A stretch of DNA of 60,773 nt from Hyphomicrobiaceae bacterium. GTDB taxonomy: Bacteria > Pseudomonadota > Alphaproteobacteria > Rhizobiales > Methyloligellaceae. Below are positions 49,576-59,196 of this stretch, in pieces. The stretch lies in NCBI GenBank assembly GCA_028066055.1, contig JALCBY010000002.1, positions 16,153 to 76,925 on the forward strand, given 5' to 3'. A program made the translations under genes and the position numbers. The notes beneath the pieces are model-generated. The model did no database searches and was not told where the DNA came from. It saw nothing but the letters and a program-made list of their open reading frames with translations. Numbering within the stretch: position 1 is the stretch's first letter; every line of letters starts with the position of its first letter.

Positions 49576-52500
49576 TCAGGCCGCGACCTTGAGCTTCGGG
49601 CGGCGTTTGGTCCTGCGCTTGCGCGTAGACGGCGGCTCTTTCCTGCTCCATCCTTTGTCACGCGCCCAGGACGACACATTTTCGCCAAGCATCAACATGC
49701 AGGGGGTCAGAACCAGCGTCAGGATGGTGGCGAAGGTCAGGCCGCCGGCAATGGAACTCGCCAGTTGCGTCCACCATTGGGTCGATGGCGCGCCGACTGC
49801 GATATCCTGACCGATCAGGTCTATGGTGAGGGCGAACACCATGGGCATCAGGCCGAGGACCGTGGTGATGGAGGTCAGCAACACTGGCCGCATACGCTGT
49901 GCGGCGGTCCGCATGATCGCCTCGTGCGCGTCAAGTCCCCTCTTCTTCAGATCGTTGAATGTGTCGATCAGGACGATATTGTTGTTCACAACAATACCGG
50001 CGAGCGCGATGACGCCGATACCGCACATCACGATCCCAAAGGGCTGATTTGTGACAAGAAGCCCGAGAAACACTCCGGCGGTTGAAAACACAATGGCGCT
50101 CAAAACCATGCCTGCCTGGTAGAAGCTGTTGAACTGGGTGACGAGAATTCCGATCATCAGGAAGATCGCGATTCCGAACGCCTTCATCAGGAAGTTGGCG
50201 GCTTCGCGCTGGTCTTCATCCTCGCCCTTGAAGCGGATATCGATTGCCGGATCGATGCCTGCATCGGGCAACGCCGCCTTGAGCTTGGTGACCTGATCGT
50301 CGACCAGCACTCCCTCTGCGACATCCGCCTGGACGGTGATCACCCGGCGGCTGTCGGCTCGGCTCAAGGTGCCGATTTTTTGCGCCGGTTCAAAGGTGAT
50401 GAAGTTCCCGACCGGCACTTGGCCTTTCGCGGTCGGCACACGCAGGCGCTTCAGCTGTTCGAGGCTGCGTTCCGCAGGTGGGAACCGCACCCGGATATCC
50501 ACTTCTTCATCCGCATCGTCGGGACGGTAGTCGGCGAGCTGCAACCCGTTGGTCAGCAGTTTGACAGCATCGCCAAGAAGAGCGATGTCCGCACCGTTAC
50601 GTGCAGCCTTCTCCCTGTCGACCTTCAGGCGCCACTCGATTCCGGGCAGCGGGCGGCTGTCCTGCACGTCGACGAAACCTCCGATATCGCGCATCACGCC
50701 GCGGATTTTCTCAACTGCGCCGGGCATGAGTGCCGTGTCGCGTGAAGTGACCTGAATCTGAATGGGTTTGCCCTCGGACGGTCCACCCTCCTGTTTGCGC
50801 ACTTCGACAACGATACCTGGGATGTCGGAGGTCTGAGCGCGGATTTTCTTCAGGATCTCAGATGCGCGCGGTCGTGTGCGCCAGTTTTCGAACTCGAACT
50901 GAACGACGCCAATCACGTCTTCCGCCTGGCCCTGCTGGGATTGCCCCGGTCCCATGGTACGCGCATAAACCGTTTTCAGATGGGGTATTCCGACGATGCG
51001 GGATTCGATCTGGCGAACGAGGCTGTCCATTTCCTTTACCGACATGTCGCCGCGCGCACGGATCTGCACCTGGGCCAGTTCCGGCTCAACATCGGGGAAG
51101 AATTCGACACCGCGTCCGAACATGCCGAACGCCGCGTAGGTTCCGATCAACAAGGCGACCATCACCGCGAGCACCTTGCCCGGATGCGCCAGAAGGCGCT
51201 TCAGGAAACCGAGGTAAGCGCCCGACGCTCCGCCAATCTTGTCGATATCTCCCGATTCCGCTGCCTTGATCGTTTTCAGCATCCTGGCATCGCTCTTGGA
51301 TGCACCGCCGAGGATGCCGCCAAGGACCGGAATAAAGATGAGCGCCATCGCCAGCGAGGCGGACAGCGTGACCAAAACGGTGATCGGCAGATACTTCATG
51401 AACTCGCCGACAATTCCCGGCCAGAACAACAGTGGAAGGAACACGGCAAGAGTGGTCGCAGTCGATGCGGCAATTGGCCATGACATACGCTTGGCCGCGG
51501 CTGCGTAGGCCTCCTTGCGTCCAAGGCCTTCCGCCATGCGGCGATCCGCCAGTTCGGTCGTGACAATGGCGCCGTCCACCAACATGCCGACGACGAGGAT
51601 GAGGCTGAACAGAACAACGATGTTGAGCGTGAAGCCCATGGTGTTGAGGAACAGGATGCCGGCCAGGAAAGAACCGGGAATCGCCAATCCGACAAGGATC
51701 GCCGGACGCGGACCCATGGCTGCGACGACGACGATCATGACGAGCACGATTGCCGTCAGCACATTGTTCTCCAGCTCGCCGAGCATGGTGCGGATCTGGT
51801 CGGACTCGTCCTGCATGAAAGTCACCTGGACGCCCGACGGCCACACGGCCTGCTCTGCCTTGACGACTCTCTGCACCTCTTCGATGGTTTCGATGATGTT
51901 GGCGCCGACACGCTTTTTGACCTCGAGAACCAGCGCGGGGTGTTTGGTTACGCGCGCAAACCCCTGAGGGTCCTTGAAGGTCCGGCCAACCGCAGCGACA
52001 TCCTGGAATTTGACGACCGTATCTCCGGCGGTCTTGATCGGCAAATTGAGGATGTCGTCGATATCCTCGATAACGCCCGGTACCTTGATGACCATGCGCC
52101 CGGCGCCGGTTTCCAGTGCGCCTGCGGCAACAAGCTGGTTGTTGCGGCGTACGGAATTGACGACATCGGCAAAGGAGAGATTGTAAGTCTCCAGAATGGT
52201 CGGATCGACGAGCACTTCCAGAACACTTTCCCGGTCGCCGCCGATATCGACGTCCAGGACGCCGCGTAGGGTTTCGAGCTTGTTGCGCAGATCACGCGCG
52301 AGGCGAACGAGCGTCCGTTCGGGCATATTTCCCGAAAGCGCGATGCTCAGAACCGGAAACAATGCCACGTTGATTTCGGTGACGCGCGGCTCGTCCGTAT
52401 CGGGTGGAAGTTCACTCTTCGCGCGGTCCACTTTCTCCCGGACATCCAGCAACGCCTGATCGGCGTCGAAGCCCGCGTCAAATTCAAGCGTGACCGAGGC

Positions 52501-52767
52501 GTAGCCTTCCGCGGCGGTGGCGCGCATCTCCTTCAGCCCTTCGATGGACTGAAGTTCCTTCTCCATGGGACGCACCACCAACCGTTCGGCGTCTTCCGGT
52601 GAGATACCCTCATGGGTCATCGACACATAGATGGTCGGGATCGGGATATCCGGCTCGGATTCCTTCGGGATCGACACATAGGCCATAGCGCCCATCGCGA
52701 TGATCATCACGAAGGCAAGGGCAACTGTGCGCGTGCGCATGAATGCAGCGTCGATCAGCGCCTTCAT
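49576..52767 (-). CDS. RND efflux pump inner-membrane protein, HAE1-like
   Basis: 1063 residues with 12 membrane helices and two large periplasmic loops. The AcrB-type pattern is clear from the N-terminus (RTVALAFVMIIAMGAMAYVSIPKE) through LILVVGMLVDGAIVTTELADRR. The proton-relay pair is unusual: the first Asp of the fourth-helix DD pair is present, but the second is Gly (LVDG instead of LVDD), and the Lys of the tenth helix is replaced, reading AGIVVNNNIVLID. The start overlaps the adaptor gene's stop by four bases. The C-terminus is basic (RKRRTKRRPKLKVAA). Substrates are unknown. Confidence 0.93.
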   Translation of the reverse strand: MKALIDAAFMRTRTVALAFVMIIAMGAMAYVSIPKESEPDIPIPTIYVSMTHEGISPEDAERLVVRPMEKELQSIEGLKEMRATAAEGYASVTLEFDAGFDADQALLDVREKVDRAKSELPPDTDEPRVTEINVALFPVLSIALSGNMPERTLVRLARDLRNKLETLRGVLDVDIGGDRESVLEVLVDPTILETYNLSFADVVNSVRRNNQLVAAGALETGAGRMVIKVPGVIEDIDDILNLPIKTAGDTVVKFQDVAAVGRTFKDPQGFARVTKHPALVLEVKKRVGANIIETIEEVQRVVKAEQAVWPSGVQVTFMQDESDQIRTMLGELENNVLTAIVLVMIVVVAAMGPRPAILVGLAIPGSFLAGILFLNTMGFTLNIVVLFSLILVVGMLVDGAIVTTELADRRMAEGLGRKEAYAAAAKRMSWPIAASTATTLAVFLPLLFWPGIVGEFMKYLPITVLVTLSASLAMALIFIPVLGGILGGASKSDARMLKTIKAAESGDIDKIGGASGAYLGFLKRLLAHPGKVLAVMVALLIGTYAAFGMFGRGVEFFPDVEPELAQVQIRARGDMSVKEMDSLVRQIESRIVGIPHLKTVYARTMGPGQSQQGQAEDVIGVVQFEFENWRTRPRASEILKKIRAQTSDIPGIVVEVRKQEGGPSEGKPIQIQVTSRDTALMPGAVEKIRGVMRDIGGFVDVQDSRPLPGIEWRLKVDREKAARNGADIALLGDAVKLLTNGLQLADYRPDDADEEVDIRVRFPPAERSLEQLKRLRVPTAKGQVPVGNFITFEPAQKIGTLSRADSRRVITVQADVAEGVLVDDQVTKLKAALPDAGIDPAIDIRFKGEDEDQREAANFLMKAFGIAIFLMIGILVTQFNSFYQAGMVLSAIVFSTAGVFLGLLVTNQPFGIVMCGIGVIALAGIVVNNNIVLIDTFNDLKKRGLDAHEAIMRTAAQRMRPVLLTSITTVLGLMPMVFALTIDLIGQDIAVGAPSTQWWTQLASSIAGGLTFATILTLVLTPCMLMLGENVSSWARDKGWSRKEPPSTRKRRTKRRPKLKVAA

Positions 52768-53912
52768 TTGCCGGAACCCTGTCCTTTCCCGTCAGGTTTG
52801 GACAGCATGACGGACGCGCGGGGACTGCCGTCGGACCCCGAGTTCTCCTTTTCGAGTACGGGCTTGACCTCGTCGCCGACACGCACGAACCCGGCACCGA
52901 CCGTGATGATGCGCGCCTCGTCGTCCAACCCCGTCAGCCACACCCCATCAACGTCGGAACGGACGATCTTTGCAGGGTGAAACCTGACCTTGTTGTCTGC
53001 ATCGACGGTCTTGACGCCGAGCACGCCCTTGTCGTTGAGCGACAATGTCGCGGGGGATACGAATTGTGCAAAGACGGAACCGGTTGGGATTTTGGCCTCG
53101 ACGCTGATACCTGACGGAATCTTTCCTTCGGGATTGGCTACTTGCACCTCGACCCTGAAGGTCCGCGTGTCGATATCGGCGCGCGGCGCCACATAGTTCA
53201 CCCGGCCCTCGCGCTTCTCCCCCGTCGCAAATGTGACCGATGCGGTTCGTCCGACCTGAATGCTGGTGATGTCGTGCTGGGGAATCCGCACGCTGATGAC
53301 GAGCGGATCGTTATCGACGATTGTCGCGATCTCGCCGTTCACATCGGCATATGTGCCAATCTCGACGTCACTCGTCATCACGACGCCGTCGAAAGGGGCC
53401 CGGATCTCCGTGTTTTCCAGCGCAATGCGCGCTTCTTCCATTTCCGCCTTGGCGGTTTGCAGAGCGGAATAAGTCTCATCGGAACGCCGCTGCGTCTGGT
53501 AGCCCTTTTCGCCGAGTTTCTGCGACGCTTCATGCGCGTTTTCCTGCTCGCGCACGCGCGCCTTGGCGCGTTCCAGCAAGGCGGCGCGGTCCTTCACCTC
53601 AAGGCGCACAATGACGTCGCCGGCGGAAACCGTCGCCCCTTCATCCTTGACAATCTGCTCGACCTGGCCCGCCGTTTCCGCGCGTACGGTAACGGTTCGG
53701 TTGGGCTCCGCATGACCTTGCGCAACGATATGCCGTTCGACCGGCTGCGCTTTTGCGGCGCGCACCGATACGCGCATCGGCTCGATTGTGTGCTTCTCAG
53801 CTCCCGCAGGCGCGACATTCGCCGTTACCGGAGATTGAAACAAATAACCGGCCAGCACCCAGGCGGTGATACCCAGGGCCATGATTGCCGCAATGATGTA
53901 TGACTTCTTCAA
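52764..53912 (-). CDS. RND periplasmic adaptor (membrane fusion protein)
   Basis: 382 residues. An N-terminal signal-anchor (about 6-26) is followed by the lipoyl-like first half (GHAEPNRTVTVRAETAGQVEQI), a helical hairpin (ARVREQENAHEASQKLGEKGYQTQRRSDETYSALQ), the second lipoyl half (IRAPFDGVVMTSDVEIGTYADVNGEI) and a beta-barrel and membrane-proximal end. This is the normal adaptor order. It is translated just before the pump, with which it overlaps by four bases. No outer-membrane TolC-like gene is next to the operon, so a shared outer-membrane channel is presumed. Confidence 0.93.
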   Translation of the reverse strand: MKKSYIIAAIMALGITAWVLAGYLFQSPVTANVAPAGAEKHTIEPMRVSVRAAKAQPVERHIVAQGHAEPNRTVTVRAETAGQVEQIVKDEGATVSAGDVIVRLEVKDRAALLERAKARVREQENAHEASQKLGEKGYQTQRRSDETYSALQTAKAEMEEARIALENTEIRAPFDGVVMTSDVEIGTYADVNGEIATIVDNDPLVISVRIPQHDITSIQVGRTASVTFATGEKREGRVNYVAPRADIDTRTFRVEVQVANPEGKIPSGISVEAKIPTGSVFAQFVSPATLSLNDKGVLGVKTVDADNKVRFHPAKIVRSDVDGVWLTGLDDEARIITVGAGFVRVGDEVKPVLEKENSGSDGSPRASVMLSKPDGKGQGSGK

Positions 53913-53957
53913 AGTCTTTACTCCGGATCAACTGTTCGCTGTGGGGATGGCGACGAC

Positions 53958-54464
53958 TCAGGCCGGCTCCTCCGCCGGTTGACGTGGCTTCTCGACGGAC
54001 GATCTCTTGGATTTCGCATCCCACTTTTCGACCACCTTTTCAAAGCTGTCGATCATCGTCTCGTAAAACTCATTGAGATCCTGCAAGCGCTCATGGGCCT
54101 CGCCGAACTCTTCAGGCAGCTCATCCTGCGTGCTGCCAACCATGTCGCGGGCGCGCCGCATGCGCTCCACGTACCCCTGCATCAAGGGTGAATATGGATG
54201 CGGCCGAATCTTGAAGTAATCCTGCCGCTCTCCCGGCACCGTCGTGCGCTCGATCACGCCGAGACTTTCAAGCAGCCGCGTGTTGGTGCTCACGCTTGCC
54301 CGGCTGATCTGAAGTTTCTCTGCCAGATCCGTGAAGCTGAACGGCCCGCCATAAATCACCATCAGGCCCATGATGCGGCCCGCAATGCGGGGCAATCCGT
54401 CAGCCTGCGTCACGAGTCCGAGACGTTCGACAAAGTCCTCAATAGTCTGGTCGGCATTTCCGGT
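53958..54464 (-). CDS. GbsR/MarR-type regulator of the efflux operon
   Basis: 168 residues. The winged helix is visible in RIMGLMVIYGGPFSFTDLAEKLQISRASVSTNTRLLESLGVIERTTVPGERQDYF. The ISRASVSTNTRLL and GxPGERQDYF pattern is that of the GbsR subgroup of MarR-like proteins. The N-terminus is set at MTGNADQ, 27 bases after a 24-bp perfect palindrome; a longer start (54524) would overlap that site. It precedes the adaptor by 45 bases, so it heads the efflux operon and probably represses it and itself. The C-terminus is acidic and low in complexity. Confidence 0.9.
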   Translation of the reverse strand, partial: TGNADQTIEDFVERLGLVTQADGLPRIAGRIMGLMVIYGGPFSFTDLAEKLQISRASVSTNTRLLESLGVIERTTVPGERQDYFKIRPHPYSPLMQGYVERMRRARDMVGSTQDELPEEFGEAHERLQDLNEFYETMIDSFEKVVEKWDAKSKRSSVEKPRQPAEEPA

Positions 54465-54490
54465 CATGATGAAGCATATGGTTCGTTTTA

Positions 54491-54514
54491 TACGTTCAGT
54501 CAAGACTGAACGTA
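54491..54514. promoter_or_regulatory. 24-bp perfect palindromic operator
   Basis: TACGTTCAGTC (54491-54501), AA, and its exact inverse GACTGAACGTA (54504-54514). It lies 27 bases upstream of the regulator start, where it would overlap the promoter of the efflux operon. The TTGACT formed at its edge on the minus strand may serve as a -35 element. Confidence 0.78.
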
Positions 54515-54553
54515 CTAAATGCACATGAATGATGTCTTAATAATGACCGAGGC

Positions 54554-55453
54554 CTACTCGGTGCGCAGCTTGGGATCGAGTACGTCGCGAACCGCGTCGC
54601 CGAACATATTGAAACCAAACACCGCAAGGCTGATCGCTACGCCCGGCCAGATCGCCAGCCATGGTGCGCTTTCGGCATATTCCTCAGCCCCGCCCTGCAG
54701 CATAAGACCCCATGCCGGGGTTGGTTCCTGTACGCCAAGCCCGAGATAGGAAAGTGAGGCTTCGAGCAGGATCGCGTGCCCGACAAAGGTGGTGATCATG
54801 ATGAGGTAAGGCGCCATGACGTTCGGAACAATGTGGCGCAGAATGATGCGGGCGGCAGAGAAACCGTTGGCCCGGGCCGCGTCCACATAGGGCATCTGGC
54901 GCAACGACAAGGCGCTGGAACGCACCACGCGCGCGCAATCGGGAATGAAGGGAATGGTGATGGCGATGATGACATTGACCATGCTCGGCCCGAAAATCGA
55001 GACGATGGCAAGCGCCATAATGATCAGCGGAAAGGCCTGCATGACATCGGTGATCCGCTGAAAAATCAGATCGAACGTCCCGCCGAGATAGGCGCTGGTG
55101 ACACCGAGGACAAGGCCGGCAGTCGATCCGACAAACGCCGCGGTGCAACCCACAAACAGCGCGGTCCGCGCGCCATAAAGAAGCCGTGTGAAGATATCCC
55201 GGCCAAATTGATCCGTTCCCAGAACGAATTGGGAATCGGGCGGCAGCAGCATGTCCTGGAAAGCGACACGAATGGGGTCGTGCGAACTGATTGCAGGAGC
55301 GAAGACTCCCATCAGCACGATCGTGATAACGAGGAAAAGGCCGAATGCGCCGATCGGTTGCTTGCGAACCAGATAGCGGGCCTTTTCCCAAACACCCTGA
55401 CGTTCACGCAGTTCTTCCAGGTCGGCTTCGTGCGCGTAGTCTGTATCGGCCAC
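54554..55453 (-). CDS. DppC/OppC-type ABC transporter permease, orphan
   Basis: About 299 residues with six membrane helices. The OppC-like N-terminus, the binding-protein-dependent transport EAA-type loop (YVDAARANGFSAARIILRHIVPN) and the C-terminal LSYLGLGVQEPTPAWGLML are conserved. The start is probably the GTG at 55453; the open frame to 55558 begins outside the family-like region. Peptide importers need a second permease, two ATPases and a binding protein, none of which is next to it. The end lies 29 bases from the GbsR operator region. It may serve a system encoded elsewhere. Confidence 0.88.
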   Translation of the reverse strand: MADTDYAHEADLEELRERQGVWEKARYLVRKQPIGAFGLFLVITIVLMGVFAPAISSHDPIRVAFQDMLLPPDSQFVLGTDQFGRDIFTRLLYGARTALFVGCTAAFVGSTAGLVLGVTSAYLGGTFDLIFQRITDVMQAFPLIIMALAIVSIFGPSMVNVIIAITIPFIPDCARVVRSSALSLRQMPYVDAARANGFSAARIILRHIVPNVMAPYLIMITTFVGHAILLEASLSYLGLGVQEPTPAWGLMLQGGAEEYAESAPWLAIWPGVAISLAVFGFNMFGDAVRDVLDPKLRTE

Positions 55454-55726
55454 CTTGAACACCCTTGTTGTTGGAGATAGCGAAACTGAAAATACCAGGG
55501 CCGTGTCTTCAACGCTCAAGCAAATTGCGGACACGATATGACAACCTTGCCGTTCCACCGGCGAAGATTCAAGCGGTGGGTCCGATTAAATTTCGGCCTG
55601 GCGCAAAAGTGTTTTCAATCGGAAGCCGGATATTGAATTCCCGCGAGGCGGCCAGCCGTTACTGCCAATCGAAATACCATCTGGTATCCTCCCTGGCGTT
55701 CAAGGCGCGCCCCGCATGCCAGAGCC

Positions 55727-58408
55727 ATGTCCCAAGAGCGAAGTTTGACCACAAGCAAGCAAAATACCGACAGCACGGACGAGGCGTCCGGGCTCGAATG
55801 GCCCAAGCTGTACAAGGCTATGCTGCCGGTCATCCGCGAAGAGTGGGGCATCGAAGGCGCGTTCTACCTCAAGTCCAAGCTCGGCGGGGGGCTCTCCGGC
55901 GCCATGGTATTCGTCGTCGATATCACCTGCCGCGATTTCAAGGGGCAGGCGATCCTCAAGCTCGATCGGGCTGCCCCGGCAGACTGGTCGGAAGACGAGG
56001 AGTTCGAAAATCATCGTGCCGCGATCGAAGCCGAGCCCGAATATGCCGCACAACATCTGCCCCGTCTCCTTCATGCCGCCCGGCATGCAGAGCAGATCGC
56101 CATCCTTTCGACCATTGCGGGGCGCGGACTTGAATATGCCGTGCCATGGCATGGCTGCGCATATGCGCAGCAACTCGACTTCGGCCGGCGTGTAACCGCC
56201 GATCTGCTGGAGAAATGGAATGCCGACTACTATGTTGCCGATGGCTTGCTGGAGCCTCTTGCCCTGTTGGAAAGTTGGGCAGGCTATCGGCTCGACCCGG
56301 ACGAAGGCCGTATCGGCCCGTTCCTAATGGAGGAATGCGGGCTTGCACCGGACGATCCCAGTTTCAGTTTCCAGGGCGAGTGGTATCCGAATCCCCTCGC
56401 CTTCGCCATGGGCACACGGCCGCTCCCGAAGAAGGCCCGCCTGCGGGCCGTCCGGGGCCGATTGCATGGCGATCTGCATGGCAACAATATCCTCGTCGCC
56501 GCGCCCCCCCGGCGCAAGCGGCAGTATTATTTGATCGATCTCGACCTCTACAGGCCGAACGACTTCCTTTTCTATGACCACGCCTATCTGGAATTCACCA
56601 CACTTCTGCATACCCGCCCCGAGGTGAACCCGGATGACTGGAACTCAATCCTCGGCAATCTGAGCCGTTTTCGCGCTCGAAGTAACGACTCCGCACCGAG
56701 GAGCGACGATCTCGGCCTACTGAAACTCCTGAAGGCCATGCGCAGCAGCTGGATGGCCTGGGTTGACCGGCATGAGCCGAACAGATTGTCAAACATGGAG
56801 AGCCAGCTCCGCCTGGCCTATGTCGCCGTTGGTCTGATTTTCAGTCATCGCAAATTATCCCCGCACCAACGGTCCATGGCGTTCACATATGCGGCGTCCA
56901 ATCTCAAACATTACCTGCAGCTCAATGGCATCGAATGGCCCACCAGTGGTCCGGCGTTCGAATTCCCGGCGAAGGATGCCGTTTCCCGGATCACGGCTCC
57001 GCCCGTCACACCCAAATCGCCGACGCGCACCGTTGCAGCAAAGGACACCGGTTCGCGTGCCACGGCCTCGCGGAAGCGCGTTGGCATCATGGCCGCCCTC
57101 GTGCTGTTGCTTGCCGGCGCCGGAGGTGCCGTTTGGTGGCACAACTGGCACGATGCACGGCTGACGTCGGTCGACGGCTTCGATTTTCCGGACATGGATG
57201 AGCTTTCCATCGCCGTTCTGCCGTTCCGGGCAGCGGGTGAGCAGTCGAAAGCCGCAGCCCTCGCGGAGGGAATGCGTGCCTCGTTGATCACCAGTCTGGA
57301 TGAGGTACCGCAGCTTGTCATTGTGTCGAACCACGCCGACCCGGTGGAAGAATGGAACAGGGATGACATCGCTACGGTCGGGAAAGACCTGAAGGTCCGT
57401 TACGTTCTCGACGGCAGCGTCCATGAAAACCAGGACCGCATCCGGGTATTCGCCAAATTGGTGGAGGCAGGCACGGGACGCGTTCTGTGGTCGAAGCGGT
57501 TCGACCGTAACACCAAGGATATTTTCGCGGTTCAGGATGAAATCGCGCTCGAAGTGCTGGTCCAACTTCAGGTCAAACTCACCGAAGGGTTGCAGGCCGC
57601 CCTCAGGGGGCAAAGCACCGCAAATCTCGACGCTTTTCTGCTTTACGCCAAAGGGCAGCAGAAATACCGCGAGTTCACCGGGAGAGCGATGCAGGAGGTC
57701 CGGCGGCTCATGGACCAGGCCCTGAAACTCGATCCCACCTTCAGCGCGGCAAAAGTTCTCAAAGCGAAGACCCACGTGGCAGATGCGCGGCTTGGACATT
57801 CCAAATCGGCCTGGGAATCTCTGACCCGGGCGTCGAGGATCCTTCACGAGGCGGCGGAGCTTGACGGCATTACCACACCGGCGGAGCGTGGAGAAATCCT
57901 GGGCGTCGATGCCTATATCGACCTGCTTGCCCGCCGTTTCAGTTCGGCCATCAAGACCGGAGAGGAAGCGGTGGCGCTGGTGCCCGACAATGCGGACGTC
58001 ACGGCTCGGTTTGCGTCCATCCTGTTTTATACCGGCGATTATGACCGGTCGATCCGGCTGATGAAACAGGCCATGCGGTTGAGCCCGGTTTACCCCACAT
58101 GGTACCCGCTCTACATCTCAAGGGCGTATGCTTTCAAAGGCGAGTATGATGAAGCCCTGATCTGGGCCAAGGATGCGCTGCGCCGCACACCAACCACCGG
58201 CACGCCCCCTACTCTGCAGTATGCGAACCTCGCTTTCATCTATTGGGAAGCCGGCCGCAAGGCCGAGGCACGCGAGGCTGCCCGCAAGGCGTTGGAAGCC
58301 GATCCGGATTTCAGCATGAAGTCTTTCGAACAGTTTCACCCCTTTCGCGATCAGAACGACTGGCAACGCATGGCCGACGCCATAAAGGCAGCCGGAATTC
58401 CCGCCTGA
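55727..58408 (+). CDS. Kinase-like domain fused through a membrane helix to TolB-like and TPR domains
   Basis: 893 residues. Residues about 25-420 resemble an aminoglycoside phosphotransferase/choline-kinase fold of the type found in conflict-system effector-associated families (TCAD9-like): glycine-rich GGGLSGA (53-59), a Lys in AILKLD (K78), HGDLHGNN (H247, D249, N254) and IDLDL (D271, D273). All key residues for phosphotransfer are present. A membrane helix (about 449-471) follows, then a TolB-like N-terminal fold (SIAVLPFRAAGEQS, RYVLDGSV, about 490-610) and TPR repeats (about 620-880). In adenylyl cyclase and CadC-like proteins the same TolB/TPR half follows a cyclase or DNA-binding domain. 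Here a kinase-like domain takes that place. The output and substrate are unknown. Confidence 0.8.
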   Translation: MSQERSLTTSKQNTDSTDEASGLEWPKLYKAMLPVIREEWGIEGAFYLKSKLGGGLSGAMVFVVDITCRDFKGQAILKLDRAAPADWSEDEEFENHRAAIEAEPEYAAQHLPRLLHAARHAEQIAILSTIAGRGLEYAVPWHGCAYAQQLDFGRRVTADLLEKWNADYYVADGLLEPLALLESWAGYRLDPDEGRIGPFLMEECGLAPDDPSFSFQGEWYPNPLAFAMGTRPLPKKARLRAVRGRLHGDLHGNNILVAAPPRRKRQYYLIDLDLYRPNDFLFYDHAYLEFTTLLHTRPEVNPDDWNSILGNLSRFRARSNDSAPRSDDLGLLKLLKAMRSSWMAWVDRHEPNRLSNMESQLRLAYVAVGLIFSHRKLSPHQRSMAFTYAASNLKHYLQLNGIEWPTSGPAFEFPAKDAVSRITAPPVTPKSPTRTVAAKDTGSRATASRKRVGIMAALVLLLAGAGGAVWWHNWHDARLTSVDGFDFPDMDELSIAVLPFRAAGEQSKAAALAEGMRASLITSLDEVPQLVIVSNHADPVEEWNRDDIATVGKDLKVRYVLDGSVHENQDRIRVFAKLVEAGTGRVLWSKRFDRNTKDIFAVQDEIALEVLVQLQVKLTEGLQAALRGQSTANLDAFLLYAKGQQKYREFTGRAMQEVRRLMDQALKLDPTFSAAKVLKAKTHVADARLGHSKSAWESLTRASRILHEAAELDGITTPAERGEILGVDAYIDLLARRFSSAIKTGEEAVALVPDNADVTARFASILFYTGDYDRSIRLMKQAMRLSPVYPTWYPLYISRAYAFKGEYDEALIWAKDALRRTPTTGTPPTLQYANLAFIYWEAGRKAEAREAARKALEADPDFSMKSFEQFHPFRDQNDWQRMADAIKAAGIPA

Positions 58409-58520
58409 CAAGGGTTTGGCGTTTGCCAGTATCCCGTTTTGGGGCGATACTGCCTCTTCCCGAATGCGTATGCGGATTTGCTGGGCGGGTCTGCAACGCC
58501 GGGAATGCGAGAGAGGTCCG

Positions 58521-59102
58521 ATGAGAGTTCGGTTTGCGCTGATTGCAGGCTTCGCATCGTTCGGACTGGTGTTGACACCGGCGAATTCCGAGCCTTTGCA
58601 ATTCTGCGTCAAGTGCGTCGATCCCAGCCAGACCTACGTCTGCCGGATCGATACCACACAACAGGTTGCACCGGTCAATGGCATGCAGCTTTACTGCATG
58701 GTCCGCACCTCGAAAGAGGGCGGACACCGCTCATGCGCGATCGATGACACACCCATTTCCAGCTGCGCCGGGCCGGTGAAATCCTATGCGTTATCGTCCC
58801 CAAATCTGTCCCCTCGAACGCGAGAGGCGATTGAACGTTACCGCAACCGTGCTGCATCGCGTGGCGGCCTTCCGCTGCAAGGGAACGGCGAACCCGAAAC
58901 CCTCGTCGGCGCGTCGAAAAAAGGTTTGCAATCCACCGGTCAGGCCGTCGGTGGCGCGGCGCGGGGCGTCGGAAAGGCCGCCGGCAAGGTGGGCAGCGCC
59001 ACAAAGAAAACCGGAAGTGCGGTCGGCGGCGCGACACGAAGAGCCTATGACTGCGTGAAATCCTTGTTCAGGGAATGCGGCTCATCGCGCGAAACCCAGT
59101 GA
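58521..59102 (+). CDS. Secreted Cys-containing protein with a glycine-rich tail
   Basis: 193 residues with a signal peptide (RVRFALIAGFASFGLVLTPANS) after GAGAGGTCCG. The mature protein has paired cysteines (FCVKCVDPSQTYVC, and later DTPISSCAG) and a long Gly-, Ala-, Lys-rich helical tail. The tail resembles several lipid- or membrane-associated secreted proteins. No family is recognised. It follows the kinase-like fusion gene by 112 bases on the same strand and may be in its transcript. Confidence 0.65.
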   Translation: MRVRFALIAGFASFGLVLTPANSEPLQFCVKCVDPSQTYVCRIDTTQQVAPVNGMQLYCMVRTSKEGGHRSCAIDDTPISSCAGPVKSYALSSPNLSPRTREAIERYRNRAASRGGLPLQGNGEPETLVGASKKGLQSTGQAVGGAARGVGKAAGKVGSATKKTGSAVGGATRRAYDCVKSLFRECGSSRETQ

Positions 59103-59196
59103 GATGCGCCCAACAGCAACGAACCCGCTGCGGCATTGCCACAACGGGTGCATTGCAGTTGTGTTTTTGTGACGCCTCCCCAGACGCCATCGCAGT

